This document shows positions 23,747 to 34,553 of a stretch of DNA of 36,958 nucleotides, piece after piece; position 1 is the stretch's first letter, and each line of letters starts with the position of its first letter. The stretch spans positions 1 to 36,958 of the forward strand of contig CANFTU010000004.1 of assembly GCA_947450005.1 (NCBI GenBank), given 5' to 3'. A program made the position numbers and the translations under genes. This stretch comes from Comamonadaceae bacterium. GTDB lineage: Bacteria > Pseudomonadota > Gammaproteobacteria > Burkholderiales > Burkholderiaceae_C. The notes beneath the pieces were generated by a model. That model searched no databases, was not told the DNA's origin, and was given only the letters and a program-made list of their open reading frames with translations.

Positions 23747-24811
23747 TTATGTTTTCAACCGGCCCATCAGGCTGTTGAATTCGTGCTCGCCCAAGGCGCG
23801 CATGTGGGCCGCTTGGTCCGCAGTCACAAGGTTCAACTCCAGCATCGTGCTCACCAGATGGTCGCGCGAGGCGGCCGGCGCAACATGGTGACGAGCCTCT
23901 TCCTCGGATTCGCCAAAGAGCGCGACCATCAAGGTCTTGCCTACGATGTTCATCAATAAGCCGAACAAAACCAAGCCGCAGAACATGGTGGTACCTGCAA
24001 TCACCCGGCCCCAGAAAGTCACCGGGTACATGTCGCCATAACCGGTTGTGGTCAGCGTCACCACAGACCACCACATTGCGGCGGGAATCGAGGTGAAGAA
24101 TCGTTTGTCTTCGCCAATGGTGTTTCCGCTCACAGGGTCCACTGGCAAAAACTTGGCCGCTTCCGGCGGAGCGTCGGCGGGCAGCGGTTCGACTTTGAGC
24201 TTTTCATCGAGCGCGGCCTGGCCTTCTGCAATATGTTCGGGTGAGTACAAAACGCCTTCGGTGTAGTACATCAGCGAGCTGGAAATCATGACCACCGAAA
24301 ACAAGGCAATAAAGTAAATGCGCAAGTTCGTGGAGATCGATGTGCGCTGTGCTTTGTCACCCAAAGCCAGGCTTTGCGCCGCCATCTTGACCATTTTGAG
24401 CACTCGCAGCACCCGCACCACCCGCACCACCCGCAAGGCTTTTCCGCCTTTCAAGGCCGAGAGGTTCAGCAGCATCAAATAACTTGGCAGGATGGATATC
24501 AGGTCCACCAGACCCCAGAAACTGAATATGTAGGCCAAGCGGTTCGCCGCGAAATACACGTTAGCCAAGTAATCCACCGTGAAAAACGCCACCGCGCACA
24601 ACTCGACCACCTGAAAGGCATGCGCATACGTGGTAGCCCATGGCTCCACGGTCTCCAGCGCCAGGGACAAGCAGGAGACAAAAATCCAAAAATTCACCGC
24701 CTGAACCCAGCGGTGAAAGGCTATGGAATGGGGCACGGTGAACATGGCGCGCATCAAGCCGGGTTCGGCTTGGTGGTGGGATGCCAAATGGCCATTGGCT
24801 GAGGTATTCAT
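23747..24811 (-). CDS. Voltage-gated potassium channel, Kv type, canonical filter
   Basis: The product has 354 residues. S1 is near FWIFVSCLSLALETV and S2 is AFFTVDYLANVYF. S3 is WGLVDLISILPSYL. S4 is LRVVRVVRVLRVLKMVKM, with six positive charges at every third residue. S5 is near IYFIALFSVVMISSSLMYY. The pore loop is WSVVTLTTTGYGDMYPVT, a textbook K+ filter, and S6 follows. Between S5 and the pore helix is an unusually long turret of about 50 residues (about 187-237), acidic and Pro-rich. The C-terminal tail differs from the other three channels and lacks their DGxxS segment. AAAGGA is seven bases before the ATG. It is transcribed towards the channel operon. Confidence 0.93.
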   Translation of the reverse strand: MNTSANGHLASHHQAEPGLMRAMFTVPHSIAFHRWVQAVNFWIFVSCLSLALETVEPWATTYAHAFQVVELCAVAFFTVDYLANVYFAANRLAYIFSFWGLVDLISILPSYLMLLNLSALKGGKALRVVRVVRVLRVLKMVKMAAQSLALGDKAQRTSISTNLRIYFIALFSVVMISSSLMYYTEGVLYSPEHIAEGQAALDEKLKVEPLPADAPPEAAKFLPVDPVSGNTIGEDKRFFTSIPAAMWWSVVTLTTTGYGDMYPVTFWGRVIAGTTMFCGLVLFGLLMNIVGKTLMVALFGESEEEARHHVAPAASRDHLVSTMLELNLVTADQAAHMRALGEHEFNSLMGRLKT

Positions 24812-24971
24812 GCGAGTCCTTTCTAGAAATAATGTGTCCAGGACCTGTGCCTTTCTCGTCTGTGCGAGAACGCCGATCCCGTTCCAACGGATGGCGAAAA
24901 TGATATGCGATTCACACGACCCCGCCGAGCGCCCCGCTACGCATGATTCGCGCAGAGGCGAAAACCGGAGA

Positions 24972-25976
24972 TTACTTGGACTGGCTGAGCGCGTTGGTCA
25001 CCAGCCGCGAGGTGATGTCCACGATCTGGATCATGCGGTCATAGGGCATGCGCGTTGGACCAATCACGCCCAGGGTTCCGACCACCCGGCCGTCCACTTC
25101 ATAGGGGGCGCTGACCACGGACAACTCTTCAAAGGGAACCGTCTGGCTCTCCCCGCCAATAAAAATGCGCACGCCCTCGGCCTTGCCGGCTGTATCGAGC
25201 AGCCGCATGATTTGGGCCTTTTGCTCAAACAGGTCAAAGGCGCGGCGTAGTTGACCCATATCGCTGGAAAAATCAGCCACCGAGAGCAAATTACGCTCTC
25301 CGGCGATGACGATTTCATCCTGCGATTCGGCAATCGCCTCGGAGCTGGCGTTAACCGCAGCCTGCATCAGCGCGGCGATCTCGGTTCGCAAGGTCTCGAC
25401 CTCGTGCTTGAGCATCTCGCGCACCTGGTCCATGTCCATGCCCATGTAGTGGCTGTTCAAAAAGTTAGCCGCCTCGGCCAGCTGGGCCTGGGTGTGGTCC
25501 ACGCTGGTAAACAGCACCCGGTTTTGCACATCACCCTCGGGCGTCACGATGATGACCAGCACCCGCTTTTCCGATAAACGCAAAAACTCGATATGCCGGA
25601 ACACCGAGCTGCGCCGCGGCGTCATCACCACGCCTACAAACTGCGACAGGCTGGACAACAGGTTGGCGGCGTTGGAGAGCACTTTTTGCGGCTGATCGGG
25701 CGCCAGCGTTTGCTGACCGAAGCGCTGCGGCTGCACCGTCAGCATGGTGTCGACAAACAAGCGGTAGCCCCGCGCCGTGGGGATGCGTCCGGCCGAGGTG
25801 TGCGGGCTGACGATCAGGCCCAGCTCTTCCAGATCGGCCATGACATTGCGGATCGTGGCGGGCGACAACTCCAGCCCGGTCGACTTCGACAGGGTACGGC
25901 TGCCCACCGGCTGTCCATCAGCGATGTAGCGCTCGACGAGCGCTTTGAGCAGCATCTTGGAGCGGTCGTCAAGCAT
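24972..25976 (-). CDS. hrcA: Heat-inducible transcription repressor HrcA
   Basis: HrcA represses groESL and dnaK operons by binding CIRCE elements and is tuned by GroEL. The 334-residue protein has the N-terminal winged helix ([40 protein letters not shown]) and a GAF-like middle domain. It also has the conserved C-terminal block [20 protein letters not shown]. The ATG at 25976 is 28 bp from the divergent nadK start, so both promoters must overlap one another's genes or be very compact. No CIRCE (TTAGCACTC-N9-GAGTGCTAA) was seen in the window. Confidence 0.95.
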   Translation of the reverse strand: MLDDRSKMLLKALVERYIADGQPVGSRTLSKSTGLELSPATIRNVMADLEELGLIVSPHTSAGRIPTARGYRLFVDTMLTVQPQRFGQQTLAPDQPQKVLSNAANLLSSLSQFVGVVMTPRRSSVFRHIEFLRLSEKRVLVIIVTPEGDVQNRVLFTSVDHTQAQLAEAANFLNSHYMGMDMDQVREMLKHEVETLRTEIAALMQAAVNASSEAIAESQDEIVIAGERNLLSVADFSSDMGQLRRAFDLFEQKAQIMRLLDTAGKAEGVRIFIGGESQTVPFEELSVVSAPYEVDGRVVGTLGVIGPTRMPYDRMIQIVDITSRLVTNALSQSK

Positions 25977-26004
25977 GAAATCATTTTAGTGATGTAATTT
26001 CAGC

Positions 26005-26910
26005 ATGTCCCCGCATACAAACCCTCCGTTTCGGCGCGCCGCATTGGTTGGCAAATTCCCGAACGCGGGTCTGGCCGCGCAGCGCGAGTCGCGCGCACTG
26101 CTGGCCGACGTGGCCGGATTTTTGGGGGATTGCGGCTGCGAAGTCTTCCTGGAGGAATCCACCGCCCACAACCTCGACCACCCGGACTACCCGGCACTGA
26201 GCGTCGACGCGCTGGGCGCGGCCTGCGATGTGTGCGTGGTGCTCGGCGGTGACGGGACCATGCTGGGCATGGGTCGGCGCATGGCCGAATTCGGCGTGCC
26301 GCTGATTGGCATCAACCAGGGCCGCCTGGGCTTTATCACCGATATCGCGCTGGACCACTTCAAAACCACCCTGGCGCCCATGCTGGCCGGCGACTACGTA
26401 GAGGAGCAGCGCAGCCTGATTCAAGCCCGCGTCATGCGCGAGAAGGTCTGCGTGTTCTCGGCACTGGCCATGAACGACGTGGTGGTGAACCGGGGTGCGA
26501 CCTCCGGCATGGTCGAACTGCGGATCGAGGTCAACGGCCATTTTGTCGCTAAGCAGCGCGCCGACGGCCTGATCATCGCCACGCCCACGGGCTCCACCGC
26601 CTACGCCCTTTCGGCGGGCGGACCCATGATCCACCCGGCGACCCGGGCCTGGGTGCTGGTGCCCATTGCGCCGCACACCCTGTCCAACCGGCCGCTGGTA
26701 CTGGATGACAGCGCCGAGATCGTGATCGAACTGGTGGCCGGGCGCGACGCCAGTGCCAACTTTGATATGCAATCGCTGGCTGCCCTGCTGCATGGTGACC
26801 GCATTGAGGTGAGCCGTTCGCGCCACGCCGTGCGCTTTCTGCACCCGCGCGGCTGGACCTTTTTTGACACCTTGCGCAACAAACTGCACTGGAACGAAGG
26901 GGTGGTCTGA
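26005..26910 (+). CDS. nadK: NAD kinase
   Basis: NadK phosphorylates NAD to NADP. The 301-residue protein has the GGDGTML motif (about 76-82) with the catalytic Asp. Also present are [13 protein letters not shown], the NDVVVNRG block, [19 protein letters not shown] and the C-terminal [12 protein letters not shown]. Length and motif order are normal. It is divergent from hrcA and followed two bases later by recN, an order frequent in proteobacteria and consistent with co-transcription. Confidence 0.97.
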   Translation: MSPHTNPPFRRAALVGKFPNAGLAAQRESRALLADVAGFLGDCGCEVFLEESTAHNLDHPDYPALSVDALGAACDVCVVLGGDGTMLGMGRRMAEFGVPLIGINQGRLGFITDIALDHFKTTLAPMLAGDYVEEQRSLIQARVMREKVCVFSALAMNDVVVNRGATSGMVELRIEVNGHFVAKQRADGLIIATPTGSTAYALSAGGPMIHPATRAWVLVPIAPHTLSNRPLVLDDSAEIVIELVAGRDASANFDMQSLAALLHGDRIEVSRSRHAVRFLHPRGWTFFDTLRNKLHWNEGVV

Positions 26911-26912
26911 CC

Positions 26913-28562
26913 ATGGCTTTGCGACGCATGGTCTTGCGCGACTTCGTCATCGTGCATGAACTCGAGTTGGAGTTGCATGCCGGCTACACCGCGCTCACCG
27001 GCGAGACCGGCGCGGGTAAGTCCATCCTGATTGACGCCTTGCAATTGGTCACCGGCGCGCGCGCCGATGCCGGCCTGATCCGCGAAGGCGCACCGCGCAC
27101 CGAAATCAGCGCGGAGTTTGATAACACCCCGAGCGTGGATTCGTTGTTGGCTGAGCAGGGGTTTGCAGCGGATGACTGCTTGCTGCTGCGACGCAGCGTT
27201 GATCTGGCCGGCAAAAGCCGGGCCTGGGTCAACGGCAGCCCGGCCACGGCGCAGCAGTTGCGCGCGGTGGGCGAGTTGCTGCTGGACATTCACGGCCAGC
27301 ATGCCTGGCAAAGCCTGACCCGCGCTGCGGCCGTGCGTGCGTTACTGGACGCGTACGCGCAAGTCTCCACGGCAGCTTTAGCGCGCCACTGGCACACCTG
27401 GCAAGCGGCCCGCAACGCACAGGCTGAGGCGCTGGCGGCACAAAGCCATTTGCAAGACCAGCGCGACAAGCTCCAGTGGCAAATCAGCGAAGTCGACAAG
27501 CTGCAACCCCAACCCGACGAGTGGGACAGCCTGAACACCGAGCACGGCCGCCTGTCCAACGGCCAGACCCTTTTGGACGCGGCCCAAAGCGCACTCGATG
27601 CCCTGGATGGTGACGATGGCGGCGCACTTGCGCGGCTCAACACCGCCTGCGCCGCCGTGGAACCTCAACAAGGCATTGAGTCACGCTTTGCCGAACCGGT
27701 GCAGATGCTCAACGCGGCCCTGGCGCAAACGGAGGAAACCGTACGCACCCTGCGCGCCTACCTGCGCCATGTGGATCTGGACCCCGCGCGGCTGCAAGAG
27801 CTGGACACCCGCATGGCCTTATGGGTCTCGCTGGCGCGCCGCTACAAACAAACACCGGGGCAACTGGCCGCCACGTGGCAGCAATGGAAGCAACAACTCG
27901 CGCAACTCGAGGCCGCCAGTGACCTCGATGCCTTGCAGGCATCCGTTGATGCGGCAGGCGCGGCCTATGAAACCGAGGCCCGCAAGGTATCCAAGGCGCG
28001 CGCCAAGGCCGCACCGCTGTTGGCCCAGGCGATTACCAGCGCCATGCAGGACCTGGGTATGGGTGGTGGCCAGTTTGTAGTGGCACTGGAGCGTGCCGCC
28101 CAGGCCATGGAAAGCGGCTGGGAAGAGGTGCAGTTTTTGGTCGCCGGTCACGCGGGCAGCACGCCGCGTCCGGTGGGCAAAGTGGCCTCGGGCGGCGAAC
28201 TCTCCCGCATCGCGCTGGCCATTGCGGTGACCACCAGCCAACTCGGCAGCGCACCCACACTGGTGTTCGATGAAGTCGACTCCGGCATCGGCGGCGCGGT
28301 GGCCCACACGGTGGGGCGCTTGATGCAAAAGCTGGGCGCGGACCGCCAGGTGCTGGCGGTGACCCACCTGCCCCAGGTAGCCGCCTGCGCCAACCAGCAT
28401 CTGGTGGTGGCCAAAAACACCGATGGGCAGCACGCGCACAGCACTGTCACACCGGTGGAAGATGATGCGAGAGTCCAGGAAATCGCCCGCATGTTGGGCG
28501 GCGAGAAACAAACCCCCACCACGCTGGCGCATGCGCGGGAAATGCTGCGCGCAGCAAGCTGA
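26913..28562 (+). CDS. recN: DNA repair protein RecN
   Basis: RecN is an SMC-like ATPase for double-strand break repair. The product has 549 residues, close to the usual 550. It has Walker A ([12 protein letters not shown], about 29-40), long Gln/Ala-rich coiled-coil arms (for example [20 protein letters not shown]), the ABC signature [13 protein letters not shown] (about 425) and Walker [13 protein letters not shown]. It follows nadK by two bases and precedes rapZ by eight. No LexA box was noticed directly upstream, so any SOS control would come through the nadK promoter. Confidence 0.96.
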   Translation: MALRRMVLRDFVIVHELELELHAGYTALTGETGAGKSILIDALQLVTGARADAGLIREGAPRTEISAEFDNTPSVDSLLAEQGFAADDCLLLRRSVDLAGKSRAWVNGSPATAQQLRAVGELLLDIHGQHAWQSLTRAAAVRALLDAYAQVSTAALARHWHTWQAARNAQAEALAAQSHLQDQRDKLQWQISEVDKLQPQPDEWDSLNTEHGRLSNGQTLLDAAQSALDALDGDDGGALARLNTACAAVEPQQGIESRFAEPVQMLNAALAQTEETVRTLRAYLRHVDLDPARLQELDTRMALWVSLARRYKQTPGQLAATWQQWKQQLAQLEAASDLDALQASVDAAGAAYETEARKVSKARAKAAPLLAQAITSAMQDLGMGGGQFVVALERAAQAMESGWEEVQFLVAGHAGSTPRPVGKVASGGELSRIALAIAVTTSQLGSAPTLVFDEVDSGIGGAVAHTVGRLMQKLGADRQVLAVTHLPQVAACANQHLVVAKNTDGQHAHSTVTPVEDDARVQEIARMLGGEKQTPTTLAHAREMLRAAS

Positions 28563-28570
28563 AAATTGCC

Positions 28571-29458
28571 ATGAACATTGTGATCATCACCGGCATGTCG
28601 GGCTCGGGTAAATCCGTGGCCCTGCACGCATTGGAAGACATCGGCTACTACTGCGTAGACAACCTGCCGCCGGAATTGCTGCCAGACTTTGTGGCGCTGG
28701 AACACAAGCAACAAGCCTCCCACGTGGCCATTGCCACCGATGCGCGCAGCGGGGCTTCCTTGCAGCTGGTGACTGATCAACTGCAAGCGCTGCGAGCCCA
28801 AGGCCACAGCGTGCGGGCCATATTTCTGGATGCGTCGACCACCACGCTGGTGCGCCGCTATTCCGAAACCCGGCGCAAACACCCGCTGTCGCAAACCCGG
28901 CCGGGCGAGAGCAGCTTAGACGGCGAAGAGCTACGCCGTGATCTGGTGCAGTCCATCGAGCTCGAGCGCGAACTGCTGCACAACATCCGCGCCGAATCGC
29001 ACATTGTGGATACCAGCGCGATTCGCTCGGTGCGGCTGCAGGCCTACATCAAAGAGCTCACCCGTACATCCAACACCCAGATGACGCTGGTGTTCGAATC
29101 CTTCGCCTTCAAGCGCGGCGTGCCGGTGGACGCCGACTACGTGTTTGATGTGCGCATGCTGCCCAACCCGCATTACGAGCCCGCCCTGCGCGAGCTCACC
29201 GGGCGCGACGCGCTGGTGGCCGATTTCCTGTCTGCACAAGCCGAGGTGCACGCCATGCAGCAGGGCATCACGCAGTTTCTAGAACAGTGGCTGGAGCCCA
29301 TGGCAAAAGACCAGCGCAGCTACGTGACCGTGGCCATCGGCTGCACCGGCGGACAGCACCGGTCCGTCTTCCTGGTGGAGCAACTCACCGGCGTCTTCAG
29401 CGCGCGCAAAGACGCGCCCTGGGTCACGCTCAAACGCCACCGCGAACTCGACGTGTAA
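28571..29458 (+). CDS. rapZ: RNase adapter protein RapZ
   Basis: The product (295 residues) belongs to the P-loop RapZ/YvcJ family. In E. coli RapZ binds the small RNA GlmZ and directs RNase E to it; the role in betaproteobacteria is less known. Visible are Walker A GMSGSGKS (8-15), [17 protein letters not shown], a Walker B-like region near [20 protein letters not shown], and the C-terminal domain with [18 protein letters not shown]. It lies downstream of recN and is convergent with mutY. The hprK gene that often accompanies rapZ in this class is not in the window. Confidence 0.96.
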   Translation: MNIVIITGMSGSGKSVALHALEDIGYYCVDNLPPELLPDFVALEHKQQASHVAIATDARSGASLQLVTDQLQALRAQGHSVRAIFLDASTTTLVRRYSETRRKHPLSQTRPGESSLDGEELRRDLVQSIELERELLHNIRAESHIVDTSAIRSVRLQAYIKELTRTSNTQMTLVFESFAFKRGVPVDADYVFDVRMLPNPHYEPALRELTGRDALVADFLSAQAEVHAMQQGITQFLEQWLEPMAKDQRSYVTVAIGCTGGQHRSVFLVEQLTGVFSARKDAPWVTLKRHRELDV

Positions 29459-29485
29459 AGGGCTGCGCCCGTTGCGCCCAGCCCT
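29459..29485. terminator. Hairpin between convergent rapZ and mutY (putative bidirectional terminator)
   Basis: AGGGCTG at 29459 and CAGCCCT ending at 29485 are perfect arms. An inner CGC/GCG pair extends the stem. It fills the 25-bp gap between the two stop codons. T-runs are lacking, so its strength as an intrinsic terminator is uncertain. Confidence 0.5.
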
Positions 29486-30554
29486 ACCCCGCCTCCAGCA
29501 GGCGGCGCACCGGGGCCGGCAGCCCCAGCCCAGGCCACTGCGCCGCCGGCACCCATTGACCCTTGCTTGCGGCATCTCCTTCGGCGCGCGGCGTCTTGGC
29601 AAGGCTGAGCTTCCACGGGTGCAAATGCAAGTCCTTGTGGGTGAGCACATGCACGAATACCGGCAACGGCATGGGCGCAGCAGCGCGACTCCACTTGGCC
29701 GCCGCGGACAGCAGCGCAGCCTCGCTGTCGAACACGGGCAAGCAATACAGGCCGGCCCACACGCCCGGCGTGGGTCGCTTATCCAGCCAGACCGCGCCGC
29801 TGGCGTCCGTCAGCCACAAGAGCCAGATCTGTTGCGCGCTGCGTTTGAGTTTGCGGGTGCGCAGCGGGTAATCCTGCACACGGTCCTGGGCGCGGGCCAC
29901 GCAGATATCGGCCAGCGGGCAGCTGACGCAGCGGGGTTGACGCGGCTGGCATAAGGTCGCTCCCAGGTCCATCACGCCCTGGGTATAGCGTTGCATGGAA
30001 AAGCCCTCCGGCGCGTCGCCATCCTGCTGCGGCAACAGCGCTTGCGCCGCGTCCCATAGCGCGCGGGCCTGCGCGGCCTGGGCCAGGTCACCGCCAAAGC
30101 CCAGCGCGCGGCTGAGCACGCGGCGCACATTGGCATCCAGAATCGCCACCCGTTCACCAAAACACAACGACGCAATCGCCGCTGCGGTAGAGCGCCCGAT
30201 CCCCGGCAATTCAGCGAGTTGCGCTGCGCTGCGCGGAAACGCACCGCCATGGGTCTGCACTACCGCCTGCGCGCAGGCGTGCAGATTGCGGGCGCGGCTG
30301 TAATACCCCAAGCCGCTCCACAAGCCCAGGACCTCGTCCTGCGTTGCAGCAGCCAGCGTGCTGACCAAGGGAAACCGCGCCATGAAACGGTCGAAGTAAG
30401 CCATGACGGTCGACACCTGGGTTTGCTGCAACATGATCTCGGAGACCCAGACGCGGTAGGGGTCGGTGGTGTTTTGCCAGGGCAGGTCGTGGCGACCATG
30501 CAGCGCCTGCCAGTCCGATACCCGCTGCGCAATCGCAAAGGGTTGCGCGGTCAC
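29484..30554 (-). CDS. mutY: Adenine DNA glycosylase MutY
   Basis: MutY removes adenine mispaired with 8-oxoguanine. The 356-residue protein has [14 protein letters not shown] with the catalytic Glu. The helix-hairpin-helix is [14 protein letters not shown] and the catalytic Asp lies in [11 protein letters not shown]. The [4Fe-4S] motif is [19 protein letters not shown]-terminal NUDIX-like 8-oxoG recognition domain follows ([18 protein letters not shown]). The ORF track opens at 30635, but that extension overlaps mutM. The GTG at 30554, overlapping the mutM stop (GTGA), gives [10 protein letters not shown] and fits the family. The two GO-system genes are thus translationally coupled. Confidence 0.96.
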   Translation of the reverse strand: MTAQPFAIAQRVSDWQALHGRHDLPWQNTTDPYRVWVSEIMLQQTQVSTVMAYFDRFMARFPLVSTLAAATQDEVLGLWSGLGYYSRARNLHACAQAVVQTHGGAFPRSAAQLAELPGIGRSTAAAIASLCFGERVAILDANVRRVLSRALGFGGDLAQAAQARALWDAAQALLPQQDGDAPEGFSMQRYTQGVMDLGATLCQPRQPRCVSCPLADICVARAQDRVQDYPLRTRKLKRSAQQIWLLWLTDASGAVWLDKRPTPGVWAGLYCLPVFDSEAALLSAAAKWSRAAAPMPLPVFVHVLTHKDLHLHPWKLSLAKTPRAEGDAASKGQWVPAAQWPGLGLPAPVRRLLEAG

Positions 30555-31366
30555 GCCTTTTGGCACCGGGGACAGAAAAACGTGGCGCGCTGGCCTTGGC
30601 GGATGCTGCGAACCGGCGTCGCGCACACCTTGCACGGCTGTGCCGCGCGGCCATAGACCATGGCTTCCAACTGGAAATAGCCGGACTCCCCTTGCGTATT
30701 GGAGAAGTCGCGCAAGGTACTTCCGCCCTTGGCCACGGCGCGGGTCAGCACATCGCGCACCGCGTGGTGCAAGCGCGCCAGCCGCGGCCGACTCAGGCGC
30801 GCAGCGCGGGTCGTGGGGCGGATGCCGGCCTGAAACAGCGCCTCGGATGCATAAATATTGCCCACTCCCACCACCACCTCGCCCGCCAGCAGCACCTGCT
30901 TGACCGGCGCATTGCGCAAGCGCATGGCGGCCGTGAATGCGGCCAGATCAAAGCTCTCGCCCAAGGGCTCCACGCCCAGCTTGCCCAACAACTTATGCGC
31001 AATGGGGCTGTCTTGCGAAGGGGCAAAAACAACCGCGCCAAAGCGGCGCGGGTCATTCAAGCGCAACACGCCGGCGCTGGTGTGCAAATCGAAGTGGTCA
31101 TGTTTTCCCGGCTCGCCGGCGGAGGCGGCAAAGGTCAAACTGCCAGACATACCTAAATGCAGCAGCAACAGGCCCCGATCGAGATCCAGCAACAGGTATT
31201 TGCCCCGGCGGCGGACCGCGTGCACCCGCTGGCCCACCAGATTGGCAGCGTCGCAACCCATGGGCCAGCGCAAGGGTTTGCCCAAGCGAACCGACACAAT
31301 CCGCGCGCCGGCAATCGCGGACGCAAAGCCCAGACGGGTCACTTCAACTTCGGGTAATTCGGGCAT
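30551..31366 (-). CDS. mutM: Formamidopyrimidine-DNA glycosylase (Fpg)
   Basis: Fpg/MutM excises 8-oxoguanine and formamidopyrimidines. The 271-residue product begins MPELPEVEV, in which Pro2 and Glu3 are catalytic after Met removal. Hence the ATG at 31366 is correct and the track start at 31483 is not. Other features are HLGMSGSL with the conserved Met, NDPRRFG, the helix-two-turn-helix near [12 protein letters not shown], and the C-terminal zinc finger [20 protein letters not shown] with CPRC. It is upstream of and coupled to mutY, and divergent from the TPR gene with 41 bp between starts. Confidence 0.97.
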   Translation of the reverse strand: MPELPEVEVTRLGFASAIAGARIVSVRLGKPLRWPMGCDAANLVGQRVHAVRRRGKYLLLDLDRGLLLLHLGMSGSLTFAASAGEPGKHDHFDLHTSAGVLRLNDPRRFGAVVFAPSQDSPIAHKLLGKLGVEPLGESFDLAAFTAAMRLRNAPVKQVLLAGEVVVGVGNIYASEALFQAGIRPTTRAARLSRPRLARLHHAVRDVLTRAVAKGGSTLRDFSNTQGESGYFQLEAMVYGRAAQPCKVCATPVRSIRQGQRATFFCPRCQKA

Positions 31367-31407
31367 AGAGGGCGGTCGCAGAGAGTGCCGCAGATTATGA
31401 TGGGGCG

Positions 31408-33180
31408 ATGCGTTCCAAGCCCTCTTTTCTCCGCCCCGTGCGGCCTGTGTTGAAAACCGCAATCTCTGCATCACTGGCCGCACTGATCATGTCCAGCGCC
31501 GGTTGCGCGGCCACACCGGAGGCGACATACCAGGCGAAACCCGGCGAAACCGCGCAGGCTTTTTACCAAGGCGTGCTAGCAGAACTGAGCAGCCTGGCAG
31601 AAGACTATGTGCAGGCCCATGCGCTGATGCTCAACCTAGCGCGCATGACCAACGACCCGCAGGCGTACGAGCGTGCCACCGAGTTCGCCTTGCGCTCACG
31701 CGACGGCGATACCGCGCTGATGACCGCCCGCAGCTGGCTCAAAGCGTTTCCGGGTTCGCACGAGGCGGCCCGCTATGTGATCCAAATTCTGGTGGGCTTG
31801 AACCGGCTGGATGACACCATCGAACCCCTGCGCGCCGATCTGGCGGCCTACCCGCTGACTGAGCGCGGTGCGGCGATTGCCGATGTGCCGCGCTACTTCG
31901 CCAGAGTCACGGACAAAAAACGCGCGGCTGCTGTTGTGCAAACGGCGTTGGCGCCAGAACTGGCGCGCAGCAAGCTCGCAGCCCCGGTCTGGGCAGCGGT
32001 TGGAACCATGCAACTCATGGCCTCGGAGGCTGCTTCGGCCCTCAAATCCGCGCTCAACGGTGCGCGCGCGGAGCCCACGAACCGGCAGATCGCCACGCTC
32101 GCGCTGTACCTGGTGCAGGCGGAAAAATCCCCGGCAGACGACATACTGGACGGTTTCATCCGGGCCTCAGGCCCCGTGGATGCGGGCTTGGCCTATGTGC
32201 GCCGGTTGGTCGAACTGGCGCGGGTCGAAGAGGCCTACGCCCGATCACAAACCCTGACGACCCTGTGGCCCGCATCTGCCGAAGCCTGGCTGGTGCGTGG
32301 CTCCATCGCCTTTCAGAAAAAAGACATGGAAGCCACGCGCAGCGCATTGGCGCGCTGCGCTGACATTCTCGAAAAGACCGATGCCGCAGCCCAGGACGCC
32401 ATGGCCGGCGGGCGGGTCGCCGCGCAAGCCTATTTCCTGCTGGCGGTTCTGGCCGAAAACGAGAAAGATTACGCGATGGCCAATTCCTACTTGGACCGCC
32501 TGACCAGCCAGGAGGACCAGCGCCGCGTGAGCCAGCGTCGGGTACAGATGCTGCTGGCCCAAGGCCAGTTAGAGGCAGCGCAGGAGCTGGTCAACAACAT
32601 GCCCGAAGAGCTTGAAGACGAAGCACGCGCCAAAATCAGCGCGGAAGTCGAGGTGCTTCGCGCGCGCAAAGACGAAGCCGGCGCCTACCGCTTGCTGACC
32701 GATGCCATGGTGCGTTTCCCCAAGGACCCTGAGCTGGCGTATGAGGCGGCCATGTCGGCCGACAAGATCAAAGACCTCGTCGCCATGGAACAGATTCTGC
32801 GCAAACTGCTGGCCCAACACCCCGATCACTACCAGTCCATGAACGCGCTGGGCTATTCGCTGGCCGACCGCAATGTCCAGCTGGTGGAAGCCCGCGCCCT
32901 GATTCAAAAGGCGCTCAGTTTTGCGCCGCAAGACCCGTACATCATCGACAGCATGGGCTGGGTCGAGTTCCGCAGCGGCAATCTGAGCTCCGCCAACACC
33001 TTGTTGCGCACCGCTTTCGAAGCCAAACCGGACGCGGAAATTGCTGCCCACTGGGGCGAGGTCCTGTGGGCTATGGGCCAGCGCGATGCCGCGCAAGCCA
33101 CGTGGGAGCGCGGCCTCCGACTCAATCCGGACAATGAGACCCTGCGCGACACCGTGCGCAGATTGACCCAAAAGCCATGA
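31408..33180 (+). CDS. TPR-repeat protein, exported
   Basis: The 590-residue product has an N-terminal hydrophobic signal ([16 protein letters not shown]). The Cys at about 33 might be lipidated, but the box is weak because Ser, not Leu, is at -3. The rest is helical repeat. Clear TPR-like units are near [40 protein letters not shown] and [20 protein letters not shown] followed by [20 protein letters not shown]. Such proteins next to lolB are common in Burkholderiales and may help outer-membrane lipoprotein handling, but this is inference. Its stop overlaps the lolB start (ATGA), so coupling is likely. Confidence 0.87.
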   Translation: MRSKPSFLRPVRPVLKTAISASLAALIMSSAGCAATPEATYQAKPGETAQAFYQGVLAELSSLAEDYVQAHALMLNLARMTNDPQAYERATEFALRSRDGDTALMTARSWLKAFPGSHEAARYVIQILVGLNRLDDTIEPLRADLAAYPLTERGAAIADVPRYFARVTDKKRAAAVVQTALAPELARSKLAAPVWAAVGTMQLMASEAASALKSALNGARAEPTNRQIATLALYLVQAEKSPADDILDGFIRASGPVDAGLAYVRRLVELARVEEAYARSQTLTTLWPASAEAWLVRGSIAFQKKDMEATRSALARCADILEKTDAAAQDAMAGGRVAAQAYFLLAVLAENEKDYAMANSYLDRLTSQEDQRRVSQRRVQMLLAQGQLEAAQELVNNMPEELEDEARAKISAEVEVLRARKDEAGAYRLLTDAMVRFPKDPELAYEAAMSADKIKDLVAMEQILRKLLAQHPDHYQSMNALGYSLADRNVQLVEARALIQKALSFAPQDPYIIDSMGWVEFRSGNLSSANTLLRTAFEAKPDAEIAAHWGEVLWAMGQRDAAQATWERGLRLNPDNETLRDTVRRLTQKP

Positions 33181-33674
33181 AACGCAGGACCTGCGCCGCA
33201 GCAATCGCCGCGGCCGGGCTACTGGCGGGCTGTGCATGGTTTCGCCCGCAAACCCCCGCCCCGTTTTGGCAGGGTCGTATCGCCATCAAAGACCTGCGTG
33301 ATCCACAGAACAATATGAGCGCCAGCTTCGAGTTGCAAGGCAGCGCCAACGCCGGCACCTTCGGGCTGTTCAATACGCTGGGCCTGACGCTGGCCAGCAT
33401 GCGCTGGAGCGAGGGCTTTGCCGAGCTACAAAGCGGTGGCGAAACCCGAACCTACACGTCCGCGGATGCCATGGCCTACGCCAGCCTGGGGCACAGCATT
33501 CCACTGGCTGCGGTGTTCGGCTGGCTCAATGGCGACAACGCAAGCGTGCCCGGATGGGAGGTGGACCGTTCCCGCTATGCGGAGCGCCGCCTGCGGGCAC
33601 GCAAAACCACCGCACCCGAGGCCGGCGTGGACCCGTCGGGCTTGGAGTTGCTACTGGTCTGGGACGCGCCATGA
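33177..33674 (+). CDS. lolB: Outer-membrane lipoprotein receptor LolB
   Basis: LolB accepts lipoproteins from LolA and inserts them into the outer membrane. The product has 165 residues, short for the family. It has a good lipobox LLAGC (Cys19) after [13 protein letters not shown]. The strand FWQGRIAIKDLRDPQNNMSA is typical of the LolA/LolB half-barrel, as are FGLFNTLGLTLASM and the C-terminal LELLLVWDAP. The call is strengthened by the overlap with ispE (ATGA at 33671), since lolB-ispE-prs is a conserved order. Confidence 0.9.
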   Translation: MKRRTCAAAIAAAGLLAGCAWFRPQTPAPFWQGRIAIKDLRDPQNNMSASFELQGSANAGTFGLFNTLGLTLASMRWSEGFAELQSGGETRTYTSADAMAYASLGHSIPLAAVFGWLNGDNASVPGWEVDRSRYAERRLRARKTTAPEAGVDPSGLELLLVWDAP

Positions 33675-34510
33675 AGGCCTTGTACGACGTGCCCGCACCG
33701 GCCAAGGTGAACACCTTTTTGCACATCGTCGGGCGCCGGCCCGATGGCTACCACCTGTTGCAATCGGTGTTTGCCCTGCTGGACTGGTGCGACACCCTGC
33801 ACTTTGAGTTGCGCAGCGGCTCCCATGTCAGCCGCGAAGACTTGCTCGCGCCCCTGCCGGCAGACGATTTGTGCCTGCGCGCCGCCCGCATGCTGCAGGA
33901 AGCCACCGGTTGCACCCAGGGCGCGCACATATCCGTGGCCAAAGTTCTGCCCGCTGAGGCCGGCCTGGGCGGCGGCTCGTCCGATTGCGCCAGCACCTTG
34001 CTGGCCCTGAACCGCCTGTGGAAGCTGGGATTGTCGCGCGCGCAGCTTTCTGCGATCGGGCTGCGGCTGGGTGCGGACGTGCCTTTTTTCTTATTCGGGC
34101 GCAATGCCTGGGTGGAGGGCGTAGGCGAGCAGCTCACGGCCATTGACCTGCCGCCAACCCCGCTGGTGGTGGCCAAACCGGCGGCGGGTGTTTCGACCGC
34201 AGCCCTGTTCACGGACCCGCGGCTGTGCCGCAACACGGGCCTTGCTATACTCGCGGGCTTTCTGGAAGCCGGGTTTGGTTTCGGGCACAACGACTTGCAG
34301 CCGGTGGCGCAAATGCTCTGCCCGCCCATAGAAGATGCTGTTCGATGGTTGGCATCGCAGGGTTTAGAGGCCCGAATGACCGGCTCCGGTAGCGCGGTAT
34401 TCGCACCACTGACAAAAGCCCTGGATATGGGCGCAGTGCCTGAAGGTCTTTTGCTGCATACCTGCAGCACGCTGGCTGAGCATCCGTTGCGGAGCTGGGC
34501 AGAAGGGTGA
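33671..34510 (+). CDS. ispE: 4-diphosphocytidyl-2-C-methyl-D-erythritol kinase
   Basis: IspE is the ATP-dependent kinase of the MEP isoprenoid pathway. The 279-residue product has PAPAKVNTFLHIVGRRPDGY with the catalytic Lys/Asp region, the GHMP motif AEAGLGGGSSDCAS, LGADVPFFLFGRNAWVEGVG and C-terminal MTGSGSAVFA. The track frame opens at 33554 inside lolB. The ATG at 33671 is the right start because it places the AKVN motif at residues 11-14. Confidence 0.96.
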   Translation: MKALYDVPAPAKVNTFLHIVGRRPDGYHLLQSVFALLDWCDTLHFELRSGSHVSREDLLAPLPADDLCLRAARMLQEATGCTQGAHISVAKVLPAEAGLGGGSSDCASTLLALNRLWKLGLSRAQLSAIGLRLGADVPFFLFGRNAWVEGVGEQLTAIDLPPTPLVVAKPAAGVSTAALFTDPRLCRNTGLAILAGFLEAGFGFGHNDLQPVAQMLCPPIEDAVRWLASQGLEARMTGSGSAVFAPLTKALDMGAVPEGLLLHTCSTLAEHPLRSWAEG

Positions 34511-34553
34511 AATGTTTTTCGGCTGGTTCCGGTTTTCCGGTGCCAGCCCGTGT

